Of a stretch of 64,000 nucleotides of DNA, positions 1-9,366 are shown piece by piece. Within the stretch, counting starts at the first letter, position 1. The number at the start of each line of letters is the position of its first letter. The DNA comes from an uncultured Acidobacteriia bacterium. Its GTDB lineage: Bacteria; Acidobacteriota; Terriglobia; Bryobacterales; Bryobacteraceae. The stretch covers positions 124,001 to 188,000 of the forward strand of contig CAIVVT010000288.1 in NCBI GenBank assembly GCA_903909435.1, in the 5' to 3' direction. Below the pieces are notes generated by a model. The model made no database searches, was not told where the DNA came from, and saw only the letters and a program-made list of their open reading frames with translations. The position numbers and the translations under genes were made by a program.

Positions 1-1
1 T

Positions 2-1525
2 ACGGCCTATTTGGTGTGGGGGATCGAGGATGACACCCACGCTGTTCTGGGCACGACCTTCCGGCCGAAGCGGGCGAAGAAGGGTAACGAGGATCTGGAA
101 AGCTGGCTGGTGCGCCAATTGAGCCCGCGGATTGACTTCACTGTTCATGAGTTCGAACGGAACGGTACGCCCGTCGTGCTGTTCGCCGTTCAAGCAGCCA
201 ACTCTACGCCAGTGCGCTTCAGCGGCGAAGCCTTCATTCGCGTCGGAAGCTACAAGAAGAAGCTCCAGGACTTCCCGGAGAAAGAGCGGCGGCTGTGGCA
301 AGTCCTCTCGGAGTCGCCGGAAGACTGGTCGGCGCAAGTAGTGAAGGGCGCCACGCTCGCCGATCTCGATCCGGACGCTCTGGCGTTTGCCCGGACTCAG
401 TACCGGCAGAAACACGCTCAACAGGCCGCGGAGGTCGATGCCTGGGACGACCCCACCTTCCTGAACAAGACCAAAGTTTGCGTTGGCGGCAAGATCACCC
501 GCGCGGCGTTGCTGCTTCTGGGAAAGCCGGAATCGGCACATCTTCTCTCCCCGGCACAGGCGCAAATCACATGGGTCCTGCGGGATGAGAAGAAGCTGGA
601 GAAGGATTACAAACACTTCGATCTGCCGCTGATCCTGGCCGGAGACAAGGTGCTCCAGAGGGTCCGCAACCTCACGGTGCGCCAACTGCCCAGCGGGACG
701 CTGTTCCCGCATGAGGTGACGCAGTATGACCCGTGGGTAATGCGCGAGACCCTGCACAACTGCATTGCCCACCAGGACTACACCAAGGGCGGGCGTATCA
801 CCGTGGTTGAAACGCCGGATACTCTGCTGTTCACGAACCTGGGCTCCTTCATTCCCGGTACCGTGGAGGAGATGATTCGGAGCGACGCGCCGCCCGAGGT
901 CTACCGGAATCCGTTTCTGGCGCAGGCGATGGTGAACCTCAACATGATCGACACCATCGGCAGCGGCATCAAGCGCATGTTCACGCGCCAGCGGGAGCGC
1001 AGTTTTCCTATGCCGGATTACGAATTGGACGATCCGAAAAAGGTGGCAGTACGGCTGACCGGCCAGGTACTGGATGAGAACTACACCCAGTTGCTGCTGA
1101 GCCAGACCGAACTGGACCTGATGGACGTGATCGCGCTGGACAAGGTGCAGAAAAAGCGTCCCGTGGATGAGGAGTCCTTCAAAAGGCTGAAGGCGCTGAA
1201 GCTGATCGAGGGCCGTCGGCCGAATCTGTTTGTGTCGGCGCGGATCGCGGCGGCCACCGGCGACAAAGCCGCGTACATCAAGAACCGGGCGTTCGACAAG
1301 CAGCACTATAAGGATATGGTGGTGGCGTACCTGGAGAAGTTCCGGGAAGCGACGCGGGCGGAGCTCGACGCATTGCTGGTGGGGAAACTCTCGGACGTTT
1401 TGGAGGACAAGCAAAAACGTCTCTTCATCATGAACCTCTTGCAGGAAATGAAGCGGGAGGGTCTGATTGCCCCGGAGGGTTCTCGGCGGTGGACCCGCTG
1501 GCGTCTACATAACCCTCGCGTGTAG
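2..1525 (+). CDS. AlbA_2/Schlafen-type ATP-binding protein, 5'-truncated
   Basis: The frame is open to the left edge, so the gene starts outside the window; the TTG at 11 is only the first start-like codon inside it. The visible N-terminus is the end of an AlbA_2 (Schlafen-like) domain (GIEDD near the edge). It is followed by an HATPase_c_4-type region with the N...H.DY box (HNCIAHQDY) and the GSGIKRM motif. The C-terminal third looks like winged-helix DNA-binding sequence. Proteins of this kind are often encoded between hsdS and hsdR of type I restriction-modification systems, and hsdR follows here after 133 bp. Its exact role in those loci is not settled; a regulatory or accessory defence function is inferred. 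hsdM and hsdS would be expected upstream, outside the window. Confidence 0.85.
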   Translation, partial: TAYLVWGIEDDTHAVLGTTFRPKRAKKGNEDLESWLVRQLSPRIDFTVHEFERNGTPVVLFAVQAANSTPVRFSGEAFIRVGSYKKKLQDFPEKERRLWQVLSESPEDWSAQVVKGATLADLDPDALAFARTQYRQKHAQQAAEVDAWDDPTFLNKTKVCVGGKITRAALLLLGKPESAHLLSPAQAQITWVLRDEKKLEKDYKHFDLPLILAGDKVLQRVRNLTVRQLPSGTLFPHEVTQYDPWVMRETLHNCIAHQDYTKGGRITVVETPDTLLFTNLGSFIPGTVEEMIRSDAPPEVYRNPFLAQAMVNLNMIDTIGSGIKRMFTRQRERSFPMPDYELDDPKKVAVRLTGQVLDENYTQLLLSQTELDLMDVIALDKVQKKRPVDEESFKRLKALKLIEGRRPNLFVSARIAAATGDKAAYIKNRAFDKQHYKDMVVAYLEKFREATRAELDALLVGKLSDVLEDKQKRLFIMNLLQEMKREGLIAPEGSRRWTRWRLHNPRV

Positions 1526-1658
1526 CTAAGCGATTCGGCGCGAGTTTATGCATAGAAGCGCTGTAACGCGTCGGCAAAGCATTGATTTCAAAGGATCTGT
1601 CTATACATAAAATCCCGGCGGAGTTTCAAGTTTAGATAGAGAATTATGTAGAGAGCCG

Positions 1659-4600
1659 ATGTCTGAATACCTCCATGTCGAAAAGCCCTTCCTCGACCAG
1701 CTCGGCACGTTGGGCTGGACGGTGGTGGACCAGGGCAACGGCATCATTCCCTCGGACCCGGCCGCCAGCCTGCGGGTGAGCTTTCGCGAGTGGCTGCTGC
1801 CGGAGGTGTTTCGCAATGCAGTCCGCGGAATCAACCGGACTGCGGGCGGGCAGGTATGGCTGACGGAGCGCCAACTTGAGGACCTGCGGGATCAACTGAT
1901 TCGCCACCCTAGCAGAACGCTGCTCGAAGCGAACGAGGCGGTCCAAAAGATCCTGTTCAAAGCCCAGGTGGACGTGAACGAGAGCACCGGCGAACCCGAC
2001 CCGGTTGTGCAACTCATCGACTTCGCGCACCCGGAGCGCAACGTTTTCCACGCCATCAACCAGTTCCGCATCGACACGCCGGGCTGCGTGAAGAGCTGCA
2101 TCATTCCAGACATCGTGCTCTTCGTCAACGGCATTCCGCTGGTGGTGGTGGAGGCGAAGATTGGCGATCCGAACACGGCGAACCCGATCTACGAGGCGTT
2201 CGTGCAGTTGCTGCGTTACCGGAACGCGCGGCCGGAAACGATCGCGGCCGGATTGCGTGAAGGCGAGCCGCGCCTTTTCTATTCCAACTTGCTGCTGGTT
2301 CGAACCTGCGGCGAGAAGGCCGAATTCGGCACCATCACTTCAGGGCACGAACACTTCCACGCCTGGAAAGATATCTGGCCAGAGAGCCGCCGCGCCTATA
2401 CACCCCCGCTTGGCGTCGAGCGCGAACAGGAGCGCATGATCCAGGGTCTGCTGGCGCCGGACACGTTGCTCGACGTGCTGCGCACCTGCTCCGTTTTTAT
2501 GGACACCGATTCCGGGAAGCGCGTGAAGGTGGTTTGCCGTTACCAGCAGTACCGCGCCGCCCGCAGGATCATTGAGAGGTTACGCACCGGCAAAACGGCC
2601 CAGGAACGATCGGGCGTCGTCTGGCATACCCAAGGGTCCGGGAAGTCGCTGACTATGGTGTTCGTGGCGCGGATGATGCGGGCATCGAGTGACCTGGAGG
2701 ATTTCAAGATCGTGATGGTCAACGACCGGATCGATCTAGAAGAACAGCTTTCCGGAACCGTGCGGCTGATCGGCGGCAAGGTCAACGTCATCGAAAGCAC
2801 CAGCGACCTGCGCCAGCATCTCAGTACCCAGGCCTCGGACGTGAACATGGTGATGGTGCACAAGTTCATGGAGCGCGCCGAAGAGCTGCCCCCATCACTC
2901 AAGGAGGCTCTGGGTAACTATCGCAAGCCGCCCTCGGCCGAGAACTTTGGAGTTGTCAACGACTCGCCGCGAATCCTGCTCATGATCGACGAGGCGCACA
3001 GGACGCAGAGTTCGGATTTCGGCGACAACCTGTTTGAGGCTTTCCCGAACGCGACGCGGATCGCGTTCACCGGGACGCCTCTGATCACGGAGCAGCACGG
3101 CGCCAAGCGAACCGTGAAGCGCTTCGGCGACTATATCGACACCTACAAGTTGATGGACTCCGTTCGCGATGGAGCCACGCTCCAAATTCTTTATGAAGGG
3201 CGAACGGCGGACACGGCGCTCAAGGACAAGCACGGATTTGATACTAAGTTCGAAGACTTGTTCCGCCAGCGGACCGACGCCGAGCTGGCGGCAATCAAGA
3301 AGAAGTACGGTGCGAGCGGCGATATTCTGGAAGCGGAGCAACGCATCGGTGCGATTGCGCGCGATCTGGTGGACCACTACATCGATAACATCCTGCCAGA
3401 TGGGTTCAAGGCACAGGTCGTGTGCCATTCTAAACTAGCCGCGATCCGTTACCAGAAGGCCATTCGCGAGGCACTGGCCGAACGATTGGATTGTGAGCGG
3501 CTGAAGCAAAAGCCGGACGCGGAGCTGATCCGGCGAATCGCGTTTTTGAGGGCGGTCGTGGTGGTCTCCTCGGACGCGACCAATGAACTTGCGCAGATTA
3601 CCGAGGCGCGCAAGGAAGCCAAACGCTGGAAGGCTGTCGATAACTTTTGTGCTCCGTTCGATTTCGACGATCCGGAAAAGACGCTGACTGGAATCGCGTT
3701 CCTGATCGTGTGCGACATGCTGCTGACCGGCTTCGACGCACCCGTCGAGCAGGTGATGTATATCGACAAGCGCATGCACGAGCACAATTTGCTGCAGGCC
3801 ATTGCCCGAGTGAATCGGGTGGCCACGGGCAAACAGCGCGGCTTCATTGTCGATTACATCGGATTGGCGAATCACCTCGGCTACGCGCTGGCGATCTACA
3901 CCGAGGAAGACGCGCAGGACATCCAGCAGGGACTGAAGAGCATCCTCACGGAGCTTCCGATCCTGGAGGAGCGCTACCAGCGGCTCTTGCATCACTTTCG
4001 GGCGTTGGGAATCGCCGATATCGAACCGTTCGTGACCGGGGCAATTGCCAACGCGCGCGCTGAGGTCGCGGTCCTTCACGCTGCCGTAGGCGCGATGAAA
4101 GAGATCAAGCCTAGGGCGGATTTCGAAATCTATCTCAAGAAGTTTCTGCAAAGCCTGAATCTGATTCTGCCCCACGAATCAGCGCATCGTTACCGTGGGC
4201 CGGCACGGCGCTTCGGCTACCTGCTGCGCATGGTCAAGGAGCGGTACAAGGACGACTCGCTCAACATCGCCGATGCCGGCGAGAAAGTGAAGGCGCTGAT
4301 CAACGAGCACCTCATCGACTTGGGCATCAATCCGAGGATTCCGCCGATTGAACTGCTTTCTCCCGATTTCATGGAGCACCTGGAGAAGCACTCGGGTGGA
4401 GATCCCGAAAGCAAAGCCAGCGAAATGGAGCATGCCATCCGCAAGCACTGCACTGTGCATTTCGACGAGGACCCTGCGTTTTACCAGCGCCTTAGCGACA
4501 AACTGGAGAAGCTCATTCAGGAGCAGAAAGACAATTGGGACGCCTTGGCCCAGGGCTACGAAACTCTGAGGCGGGAAGCGGACGCTGGGCGCACTGAAAC

Positions 4601-4913
4601 GGTGGAGGGCCTGACGAAGGAGGCCTCGACGTTCTATGACTACGTCGTGCAGTTGGCATTCAACGGTGGCGAAGTTCCCAGCGAGCAACGCGAACGATTG
4701 AAGGAGTTGATGGCGCGCATCGTCGAAATCCTGCAAGAGACAATCGGTATCATTGATTTCTGGAAGAAGCCCATTGAAGTCAAAAAGCTTCGCGGGAACA
4801 TCGACACCGAAATCCTGCTGGCGGAGATGCCGCAGCTTGCAGACAGGCACGAGCGAATCGCTGTGGAAATTGTCAAACTGGCCGAGAAGAGACAGTGTGA
4901 GCTAACGCGATGA
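1659..4913 (+). CDS. hsdR: Type I restriction endonuclease subunit R (HsdR)
   Basis: This is the motor and nuclease subunit of a type I restriction-modification complex. It cleaves unmodified DNA after ATP-driven translocation. The N-terminal PD-(D/E)xK nuclease is visible as D151 and E165-A-K167. Superfamily 2 helicase motifs follow: Walker A TQGSGKS (324-330), DEAH (444-447), TGTP (471-474) and the motif VI-like ARVNR (716-720). A long helical C-terminal region after about residue 780 would contact HsdM. The length of 1084 aa is normal for the family and no frameshift is seen. The stop codon overlaps the next start by 4 bp (ATGA), so the downstream metallopeptidase is translationally coupled. 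Confidence 0.96.
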   Translation: MSEYLHVEKPFLDQLGTLGWTVVDQGNGIIPSDPAASLRVSFREWLLPEVFRNAVRGINRTAGGQVWLTERQLEDLRDQLIRHPSRTLLEANEAVQKILFKAQVDVNESTGEPDPVVQLIDFAHPERNVFHAINQFRIDTPGCVKSCIIPDIVLFVNGIPLVVVEAKIGDPNTANPIYEAFVQLLRYRNARPETIAAGLREGEPRLFYSNLLLVRTCGEKAEFGTITSGHEHFHAWKDIWPESRRAYTPPLGVEREQERMIQGLLAPDTLLDVLRTCSVFMDTDSGKRVKVVCRYQQYRAARRIIERLRTGKTAQERSGVVWHTQGSGKSLTMVFVARMMRASSDLEDFKIVMVNDRIDLEEQLSGTVRLIGGKVNVIESTSDLRQHLSTQASDVNMVMVHKFMERAEELPPSLKEALGNYRKPPSAENFGVVNDSPRILLMIDEAHRTQSSDFGDNLFEAFPNATRIAFTGTPLITEQHGAKRTVKRFGDYIDTYKLMDSVRDGATLQILYEGRTADTALKDKHGFDTKFEDLFRQRTDAELAAIKKKYGASGDILEAEQRIGAIARDLVDHYIDNILPDGFKAQVVCHSKLAAIRYQKAIREALAERLDCERLKQKPDAELIRRIAFLRAVVVVSSDATNELAQITEARKEAKRWKAVDNFCAPFDFDDPEKTLTGIAFLIVCDMLLTGFDAPVEQVMYIDKRMHEHNLLQAIARVNRVATGKQRGFIVDYIGLANHLGYALAIYTEEDAQDIQQGLKSILTELPILEERYQRLLHHFRALGIADIEPFVTGAIANARAEVAVLHAAVGAMKEIKPRADFEIYLKKFLQSLNLILPHESAHRYRGPARRFGYLLRMVKERYKDDSLNIADAGEKVKALINEHLIDLGINPRIPPIELLSPDFMEHLEKHSGGDPESKASEMEHAIRKHCTVHFDEDPAFYQRLSDKLEKLIQEQKDNWDALAQGYETLRREADAGRTETVEGLTKEASTFYDYVVQLAFNGGEVPSEQRERLKELMARIVEILQETIGIIDFWKKPIEVKKLRGNIDTEILLAEMPQLADRHERIAVEIVKLAEKRQCELTR

Positions 4914-5614
4914 CCTGCGCGCATGAGAGCGATATCCCCTATGAGGTTGTGCGGAGCCGCCGACGGACCGCCGACATCGTGATCGAGCGCGACGGGCGTG
5001 TCCTGGTGCGCATTCCGGAAAAGATTCCTGCGGAGAAGATCGAAGACATCATCGAAAGCAAGCGTTATTGGATCTACAAGAATCTCGCGGAATGGCGCGA
5101 TCTCAATGCGACGCGAGTGTTGCGAGAGTACAAGAACGGCGAGGGTTTCTTGTACTTGGGCCGGTCGTACCGCCTGCTGCTGGTTGCGGACCAGGACGAG
5201 CCGCTGCTCCTGAAGGGGGGGCGGTTCAGCCTACGTCGCGACATCGTGGACCGTGGCGAGGTGCCGGCGGCGCGCGCGGCGTTTCAAGATTACTATGTTG
5301 CCAATGGCCTCAAGCGCATCGCCGCGCGCGTGAGCTACTTCGCGCCGAAGGTAGGAGTCGCTCCAGGCAAGATCGACGTCCGCGAACTCAACAATCGCTG
5401 GGCCACGTGTTCGCCGAAGGGCAACCTCGCGTTTCATTGGAAATGCATGCTGGCCCCGCCGACCATCATAGATTACATCGTCGTTCACGAGCTGTGCCAT
5501 TTCCACCACCTCGACCACACCGACGCGTTTTGGAACGAAGTGGACAAGGTGATACCGGACTACCGGGAGCGAAAGGATTGGCTCCGGAAGAACGGTGCGG
5601 CGATGGATGTTTAG
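4910..5614 (+). CDS. YgjP-like (DUF45) zinc-dependent metallohydrolase
   Basis: A 234-aa protein of the YgjP/DUF45 family, related to SprT/WLM zincins. The zinc site is HELCH (193-197) with the probable third ligand H203 in the HTDAFW segment. The N-terminal half has the characteristic beta-rich region with the ERDGRVLVR stretch. It starts inside the hsdR stop codon (ATGA), which implies coupled expression with the restriction subunit. DUF45 hydrolases are frequent riders of type I restriction loci, but their substrate there is not known to me. It is the last gene on this strand before a convergent sulfite-oxidation pair. Confidence 0.9.
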   Translation: MTCAHESDIPYEVVRSRRRTADIVIERDGRVLVRIPEKIPAEKIEDIIESKRYWIYKNLAEWRDLNATRVLREYKNGEGFLYLGRSYRLLLVADQDEPLLLKGGRFSLRRDIVDRGEVPAARAAFQDYYVANGLKRIAARVSYFAPKVGVAPGKIDVRELNNRWATCSPKGNLAFHWKCMLAPPTIIDYIVVHELCHFHHLDHTDAFWNEVDKVIPDYRERKDWLRKNGAAMDV

Positions 5615-5673
5615 CCGTCGGGTGCAGCTCGCGTGGCCACACGGGCTCGGAAGCATGGACCAAGTAACCTGAG

Positions 5674-5997
5674 TTACTGCTTAGCAGGCTGGCCTGTGCC
5701 GTCGCCCGTCAAGATCGGTTTGGCAACCGGCTTATCGTCACCGAAGTTTGTGACCAGATACTCAAGCAACGCATCGCGGTCTGGTGACTTGCCGCCCCAG
5801 TTGGCCATCTTGTCGAGTTCACGATTCCAAGCAGCTCGGGAGAGCCGGTTGGTGTGGATGATCATCAGCCCGTGACAAGGAATGCAGGAACGCGCTTCGG
5901 CCTTTTGGCCACGAGCGATAGTTTCGGGGTCAGCCGCATGTGCATTGATTGCTAAAACAAGTGCCGCTACGAAAGGAGCCAGGAAGTGCTTCTTCAC
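5674..5997 (-). CDS. sorB: Monohaem cytochrome c, SorB-like subunit of sulfite dehydrogenase
   Basis: This is a small secreted c-type cytochrome, about 107 aa from the chosen start. That start is the GTG at 5997, which overlaps the upstream stop by 4 bp (GTGA); a longer open frame to 6042 exists but ignores this coupling. A signal peptide ends near residue 21 (NAHA-A). The haem motif is CIPCH (38-42). After it come the Thr/Arg-Leu-Ser and Trp spacing and a WGGK segment seen in SorB-type proteins. In the SorAB sulfite dehydrogenase of Starkeya the cytochrome takes electrons from the molybdenum subunit. The coupling to a molybdopterin protein here supports the same role. Confidence 0.82.
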   Translation of the reverse strand: MKKHFLAPFVAALVLAINAHAADPETIARGQKAEARSCIPCHGLMIIHTNRLSRAAWNRELDKMANWGGKSPDRDALLEYLVTNFGDDKPVAKPILTGDGTGQPAKQ

Positions 5998-7175
5998 GCT
6001 GATTTCTCCACATTCACGCCGACCCGGTCGACGCCATTCCACAAATACCCCGAGGGATTCCAGGCCGGAATAAAGGGCTGAATTCGGCCAGCTGAATCAG
6101 TCGCGCGCGAAAGGACGGTATGGTAACCCTGCTTCTCGGGCTTCCACTCGAATTTCCACAAGCGCCAGACGAACGGAAGCTTGGGGGAAACCAGCTCGGC
6201 AACATGCCAGCGGCTTCCGCCATCGGTTGAGACTTCCACGCGCTCGATGGCCTCTTCGCCAGCCCAGGCAAAGCCGCGAATCTCGATTGGGCCGATTGGA
6301 ACTGAAGCCTGGTCTTCAGGGGCAGTGATCGTGGATTTCACCGGCATGCCCTCAATGACTTCGAGTTCAGCGGGGCGGGCCGGCGTCCCTGGAGGCAGCG
6401 CGTATTTCGGGTAGCGGTAGCCGGGGTTCATGAAGAACCCAGTGGTGAGGTCAGTCCTCGCGGTGAGGCGCACAACCCACTTCACCCAACTGGTGCCGTC
6501 CCAGCCAGGAACCACGAGACGAGCAGGGAAGCCGTGGATCGCAGGCGCTTGGCCGTTCATGCTGAGAGCAAGCAACGTACCTGGTTGCAACGCCTTTTCG
6601 AGAGGCATACAACGAATGAAGTCGGGAGTGGAGGCAACGCCCGTGTCGGCACCATCGATCTCGATGAACTTTGCGTCCGAACCGACGCCTGCCAGTTTCA
6701 GAACGTCGCTCAATCGCGGCCCACGCCACTCAGCGGTGCCGACCGCTCCTCGGCCCCACTGAATTCCGGGGAGTTTGGGCGAGTAGAATGCTCGCCCGTT
6801 GCCGGTGCATTCCAGGGTAGCGGTCACGGTGTACTGAGTCAGCTTCTCCAGGTCGGCCAGAGCGAGATTCAGGAGTTTCGAAACGCTGCCATTGATCTCG
6901 AGACGGTAGGCGTCTTTGCCAATGGGCTCCGGAACCGGAAGATGCTGGCGGACAAAGAAGGCGTCAACCGAAGTCAGGTAAGTGTTCAGGTAACGAACCG
7001 GCGTTTCGAGATCCTCGGGACGGTCGTTGTGGAGAATTAACGGTCGCTTTCCAGGAACGACAAAAGGCTCCTGCGCGCCGCTCTGGGCCTGTGCGCTCAG
7101 ACGCGCGGCAGCGGACGCCGCCAACAGGGAGGTAAATATTTCTCGGCGATTGGGTCTCATCTCGGTTCTCTCCAC
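5994..7175 (-). CDS. sorA: Periplasmic molybdopterin sulfite dehydrogenase, SorA/SoxC-like
   Basis: This is a sulfite-oxidase-family molybdoenzyme expected to oxidise sulfite to sulfate and pass electrons to the coupled cytochrome. The N-terminus has a twin-arginine-type signal (NRREIF followed by an Ala-rich stretch), consistent with Tat export of a folded Mo protein. C123 in the LECTGNGR motif is the expected Mo-coordinating cysteine. The segment GWDGTSWVKW and the C-terminal dimerisation domain (from about residue 275) complete the family architecture. Length (393 aa) is typical. Two in-frame ATG codons (residues 1 and 6) are possible starts. The downstream cytochrome begins within its stop codon. 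The enzyme could also be SoxC-like, but there are no other sox genes here. Confidence 0.9.
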   Translation of the reverse strand: MERTEMRPNRREIFTSLLAASAAARLSAQAQSGAQEPFVVPGKRPLILHNDRPEDLETPVRYLNTYLTSVDAFFVRQHLPVPEPIGKDAYRLEINGSVSKLLNLALADLEKLTQYTVTATLECTGNGRAFYSPKLPGIQWGRGAVGTAEWRGPRLSDVLKLAGVGSDAKFIEIDGADTGVASTPDFIRCMPLEKALQPGTLLALSMNGQAPAIHGFPARLVVPGWDGTSWVKWVVRLTARTDLTTGFFMNPGYRYPKYALPPGTPARPAELEVIEGMPVKSTITAPEDQASVPIGPIEIRGFAWAGEEAIERVEVSTDGGSRWHVAELVSPKLPFVWRLWKFEWKPEKQGYHTVLSRATDSAGRIQPFIPAWNPSGYLWNGVDRVGVNVEKSA

Positions 7176-7403
7176 AGAGTCGGGAGTCCCGGTTTGGGCT
7201 CCCGATTCTGACTAGTGTACGCTCAGCCCTCATCCTTTGACCCTGCGAGTTGCAGTTTTTCTTTCGGGAGTGGTCCTCGCCACGGCAGGGCAGGCGCTTT
7301 GAGGAGTTACCGTACGACCTACGCCTACGCAGAGCCATGCAGTTCCGACCCCTGCGCAACCACCCTCATCGGGATCGGCCCACCGGTCTCTTAATGGCTG
7401 GAA

Positions 7404-8327
7404 TCACACGTGCACCCACCCCGAACGGATCAACAGCAACGAGGCAGTAGCGATCATTATCCACAACAACAGGCCCTGCGCGAGAGGCCGCAATCCGACT
7501 TCCCTTATGGTGTTCTTCGTGATTCCAGTTCCTATCAGAAACAGGGTGACGGTCAGGCCGACTCGACCCAATCGATTCAACTCACCGAACTCGCCACGGT
7601 ACTGTGGGAAATAGGAATTTGCCAGAGCGGCGAGGCAAAACAGCGCGATGAACCACGGCCAGCGGATCCGCGCGCGACTCTTGCGCGCAACTGCCGTTGC
7701 GACTGAAACCGGCACGATCCACAACGCCCTCGCGAGTTTCACGGTAGTCCCCACGGCGAGTGCGACGGCACCATACTTAGCTGCGGCGCCGACCACGGAA
7801 CTGGTGTCGTGTATCGCGAGTGCCGCCCAGAGTCCAAACTGCTCCTGGCTCAGGCCGGCAGCATGACCCACCAACGGAAACGAGAGAAGGGCCACGGAAT
7901 TCAGCAGGAACACGGTTCCAAGGGACACCGCCATGTCTTCATCGCTCGACTGGAGGATTGGCCCGACGGCCGCAATGGCGCTCCCTCCACAAATGGCTGT
8001 TCCAATTGCGATCAGGTATGAGCTTCCATTCTTCACCCGAAGTGCACGCCCGAGCACAAGCCCAAATGCGAGCGTTACCGCGATGCTGCCGGCCGTGTAG
8101 ATGGCGCCGGACCGGCCCACGCGCAGGACCTCCGCCAACGGTATGCCGAAGCCGAGTGCAACGACTGAAGCTTGCAGAAGGAGCCTCGACAGTCGCTGCG
8201 CATCCAGATGATAGGGATGCTGAACGCTCATCCCGTAAGCAATGCCAGCAAGTAGAGCCAAAGGTGGCGATAAGACTCCACTTGCCGCCAAGATCATTCC
8301 CACGAAAAAGAGGTTCTTGCCGTTCAT
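7404..8327 (-). CDS. YeiH/UPF0324 family putative sulfate exporter
   Basis: A 307-aa integral membrane protein with about ten hydrophobic segments. It carries the family signatures AICGGSAIAA and HDTSSVVGAAA typical of the Cons_hypoth698/YeiH group, often annotated as putative sulfate exporters. The LysR gene upstream on the same strand mirrors the E. coli yeiE-yeiH pairing. The sulfite dehydrogenase lies 228 bp downstream in the same direction. An attractive but unproven reading is that sulfate or sulfite is moved across the membrane while sulfite is detoxified by the dehydrogenase. Confidence 0.9.
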   Translation of the reverse strand: MNGKNLFFVGMILAASGVLSPPLALLAGIAYGMSVQHPYHLDAQRLSRLLLQASVVALGFGIPLAEVLRVGRSGAIYTAGSIAVTLAFGLVLGRALRVKNGSSYLIAIGTAICGGSAIAAVGPILQSSDEDMAVSLGTVFLLNSVALLSFPLVGHAAGLSQEQFGLWAALAIHDTSSVVGAAAKYGAVALAVGTTVKLARALWIVPVSVATAVARKSRARIRWPWFIALFCLAALANSYFPQYRGEFGELNRLGRVGLTVTLFLIGTGITKNTIREVGLRPLAQGLLLWIMIATASLLLIRSGWVHV

Positions 8328-8340
8328 CGCGATCCTTCAA

Positions 8341-8380
8341 CCCCATATTGGGGAAGCAGCCCACCACGTGTCCAAGTGGG
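8341..8380. promoter_or_regulatory. Putative LysR-type operator region upstream of yeiH-like gene
   Basis: The 84-bp space between the LysR gene and the YeiH-like gene contains two inverted repeats. CCCCA-TAT-TGGGG lies at 8341-8353, and CCCAC-N11-GTGGG at 8360-8380. The second has the 5-11-5 layout of classical LysR-family boxes. The location directly in front of the transporter start (8327, minus strand) fits control by the neighbouring regulator. This is inference from symmetry and position only. Confidence 0.45.
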
Positions 8381-8411
8381 AATTCTTATTGGCTATAAGC
8401 CGTGGTGGTCT

Positions 8412-9362
8412 TCATTGCGTGCGACCAATACGGCTCTCCGAGGCAGCCGTGGCTGCGATATCAGGCAGCAATTGGCGTGCTCCGCGAACGAAGCGCAGAA
8501 ACGATGCGGCGGCGCCTTGGGGCTCTGGACCTGCCCGGTACACCGCACTGAAGTTGCGGCGCATTCGCAGGCCGCGTACCGTGACGTTGCGCAATGTTCC
8601 GAGTTCCAATTCCTTCCGGATAGTCCAGCGGGAGACGATGCCGATCCCAAGACCCGCTTCGACTCCTGACTTGATCGCTTCCGTCATGTCGAATTCGAGG
8701 ATGACATGGAGATCGCGGGGCCGAATCCCTGCCTTGCGAAGCGCAAGTTCGGCGACAAGACGCGACCCGGAACCCTGCTCACGCAACAGGAGCGGGACGG
8801 ACCGGAGTTGTTCCACGTCGATCTCGCGTTGCACGGCCCATTCATGTGCCGGCGGAACAATCACGACCAACTCATCTTCAAGCATCGGTTCCAGCGTGAC
8901 GTCGCGTCGTCGTGCCGGCCCCTCAATCAGCCCAATCTCACTACGCTGCTCGACGACGTCCTCAATCACTCGTTCGGTATTGTGGGTGGTCACCCCAACT
9001 TCCAGGTGTGGGTTTTGCTGAAGAAATGGGCCAAGCAATCGCGGCAACACATACTGAGCGATCGTCAGCGATGCGCCGATCACGAGTCTACCCCGGACTT
9101 CGCCGCGATACGACGAAAGGGCGCCCTCCGCCTCAGTAGCAAGCGCATCGAGTCTATTCGCATATTGCAGGAGGGTTTCACCGGCCAGCGTGAGACTGAT
9201 GCTGCTGCCGCTGCGATCGAACAACTGCAGCCCAACTTCCTCCTCAAGCGTCTTGATCTGCAGCGAGACCGCCGGTTGGCTCAGATAGAGTTCCTCAGCG
9301 GCTTTGCGGAAGCTCAGATGTTTGGCAACTGCCCGGAACACCTTGAGCCTGAAATTCAGCAT
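8412..9362 (-). CDS. LysR-family transcriptional regulator (YeiE-like context)
   Basis: A 316-aa LysR regulator. Translation is started at 9362 because the protein then begins directly with the winged helix-turn-helix (residues 1-60, with the SFRKAAEELYLSQPAVSLQI-type recognition region); the longer open frame to 9539 adds only non-family sequence. The C-terminal two-thirds form the periplasmic-binding-like effector domain. It is followed at 84 bp by a YeiH-type transporter, the arrangement of yeiE-yeiH in enterobacteria. YeiE-type regulators have been connected with sulfite tolerance there, and a sulfite dehydrogenase lies close by here. The effector is therefore plausibly sulfite, by inference. 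Confidence 0.92.
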   Translation of the reverse strand: MLNFRLKVFRAVAKHLSFRKAAEELYLSQPAVSLQIKTLEEEVGLQLFDRSGSSISLTLAGETLLQYANRLDALATEAEGALSSYRGEVRGRLVIGASLTIAQYVLPRLLGPFLQQNPHLEVGVTTHNTERVIEDVVEQRSEIGLIEGPARRRDVTLEPMLEDELVVIVPPAHEWAVQREIDVEQLRSVPLLLREQGSGSRLVAELALRKAGIRPRDLHVILEFDMTEAIKSGVEAGLGIGIVSRWTIRKELELGTLRNVTVRGLRMRRNFSAVYRAGPEPQGAAASFLRFVRGARQLLPDIAATAASESRIGRTQ

Positions 9363-9366
9363 TCTG

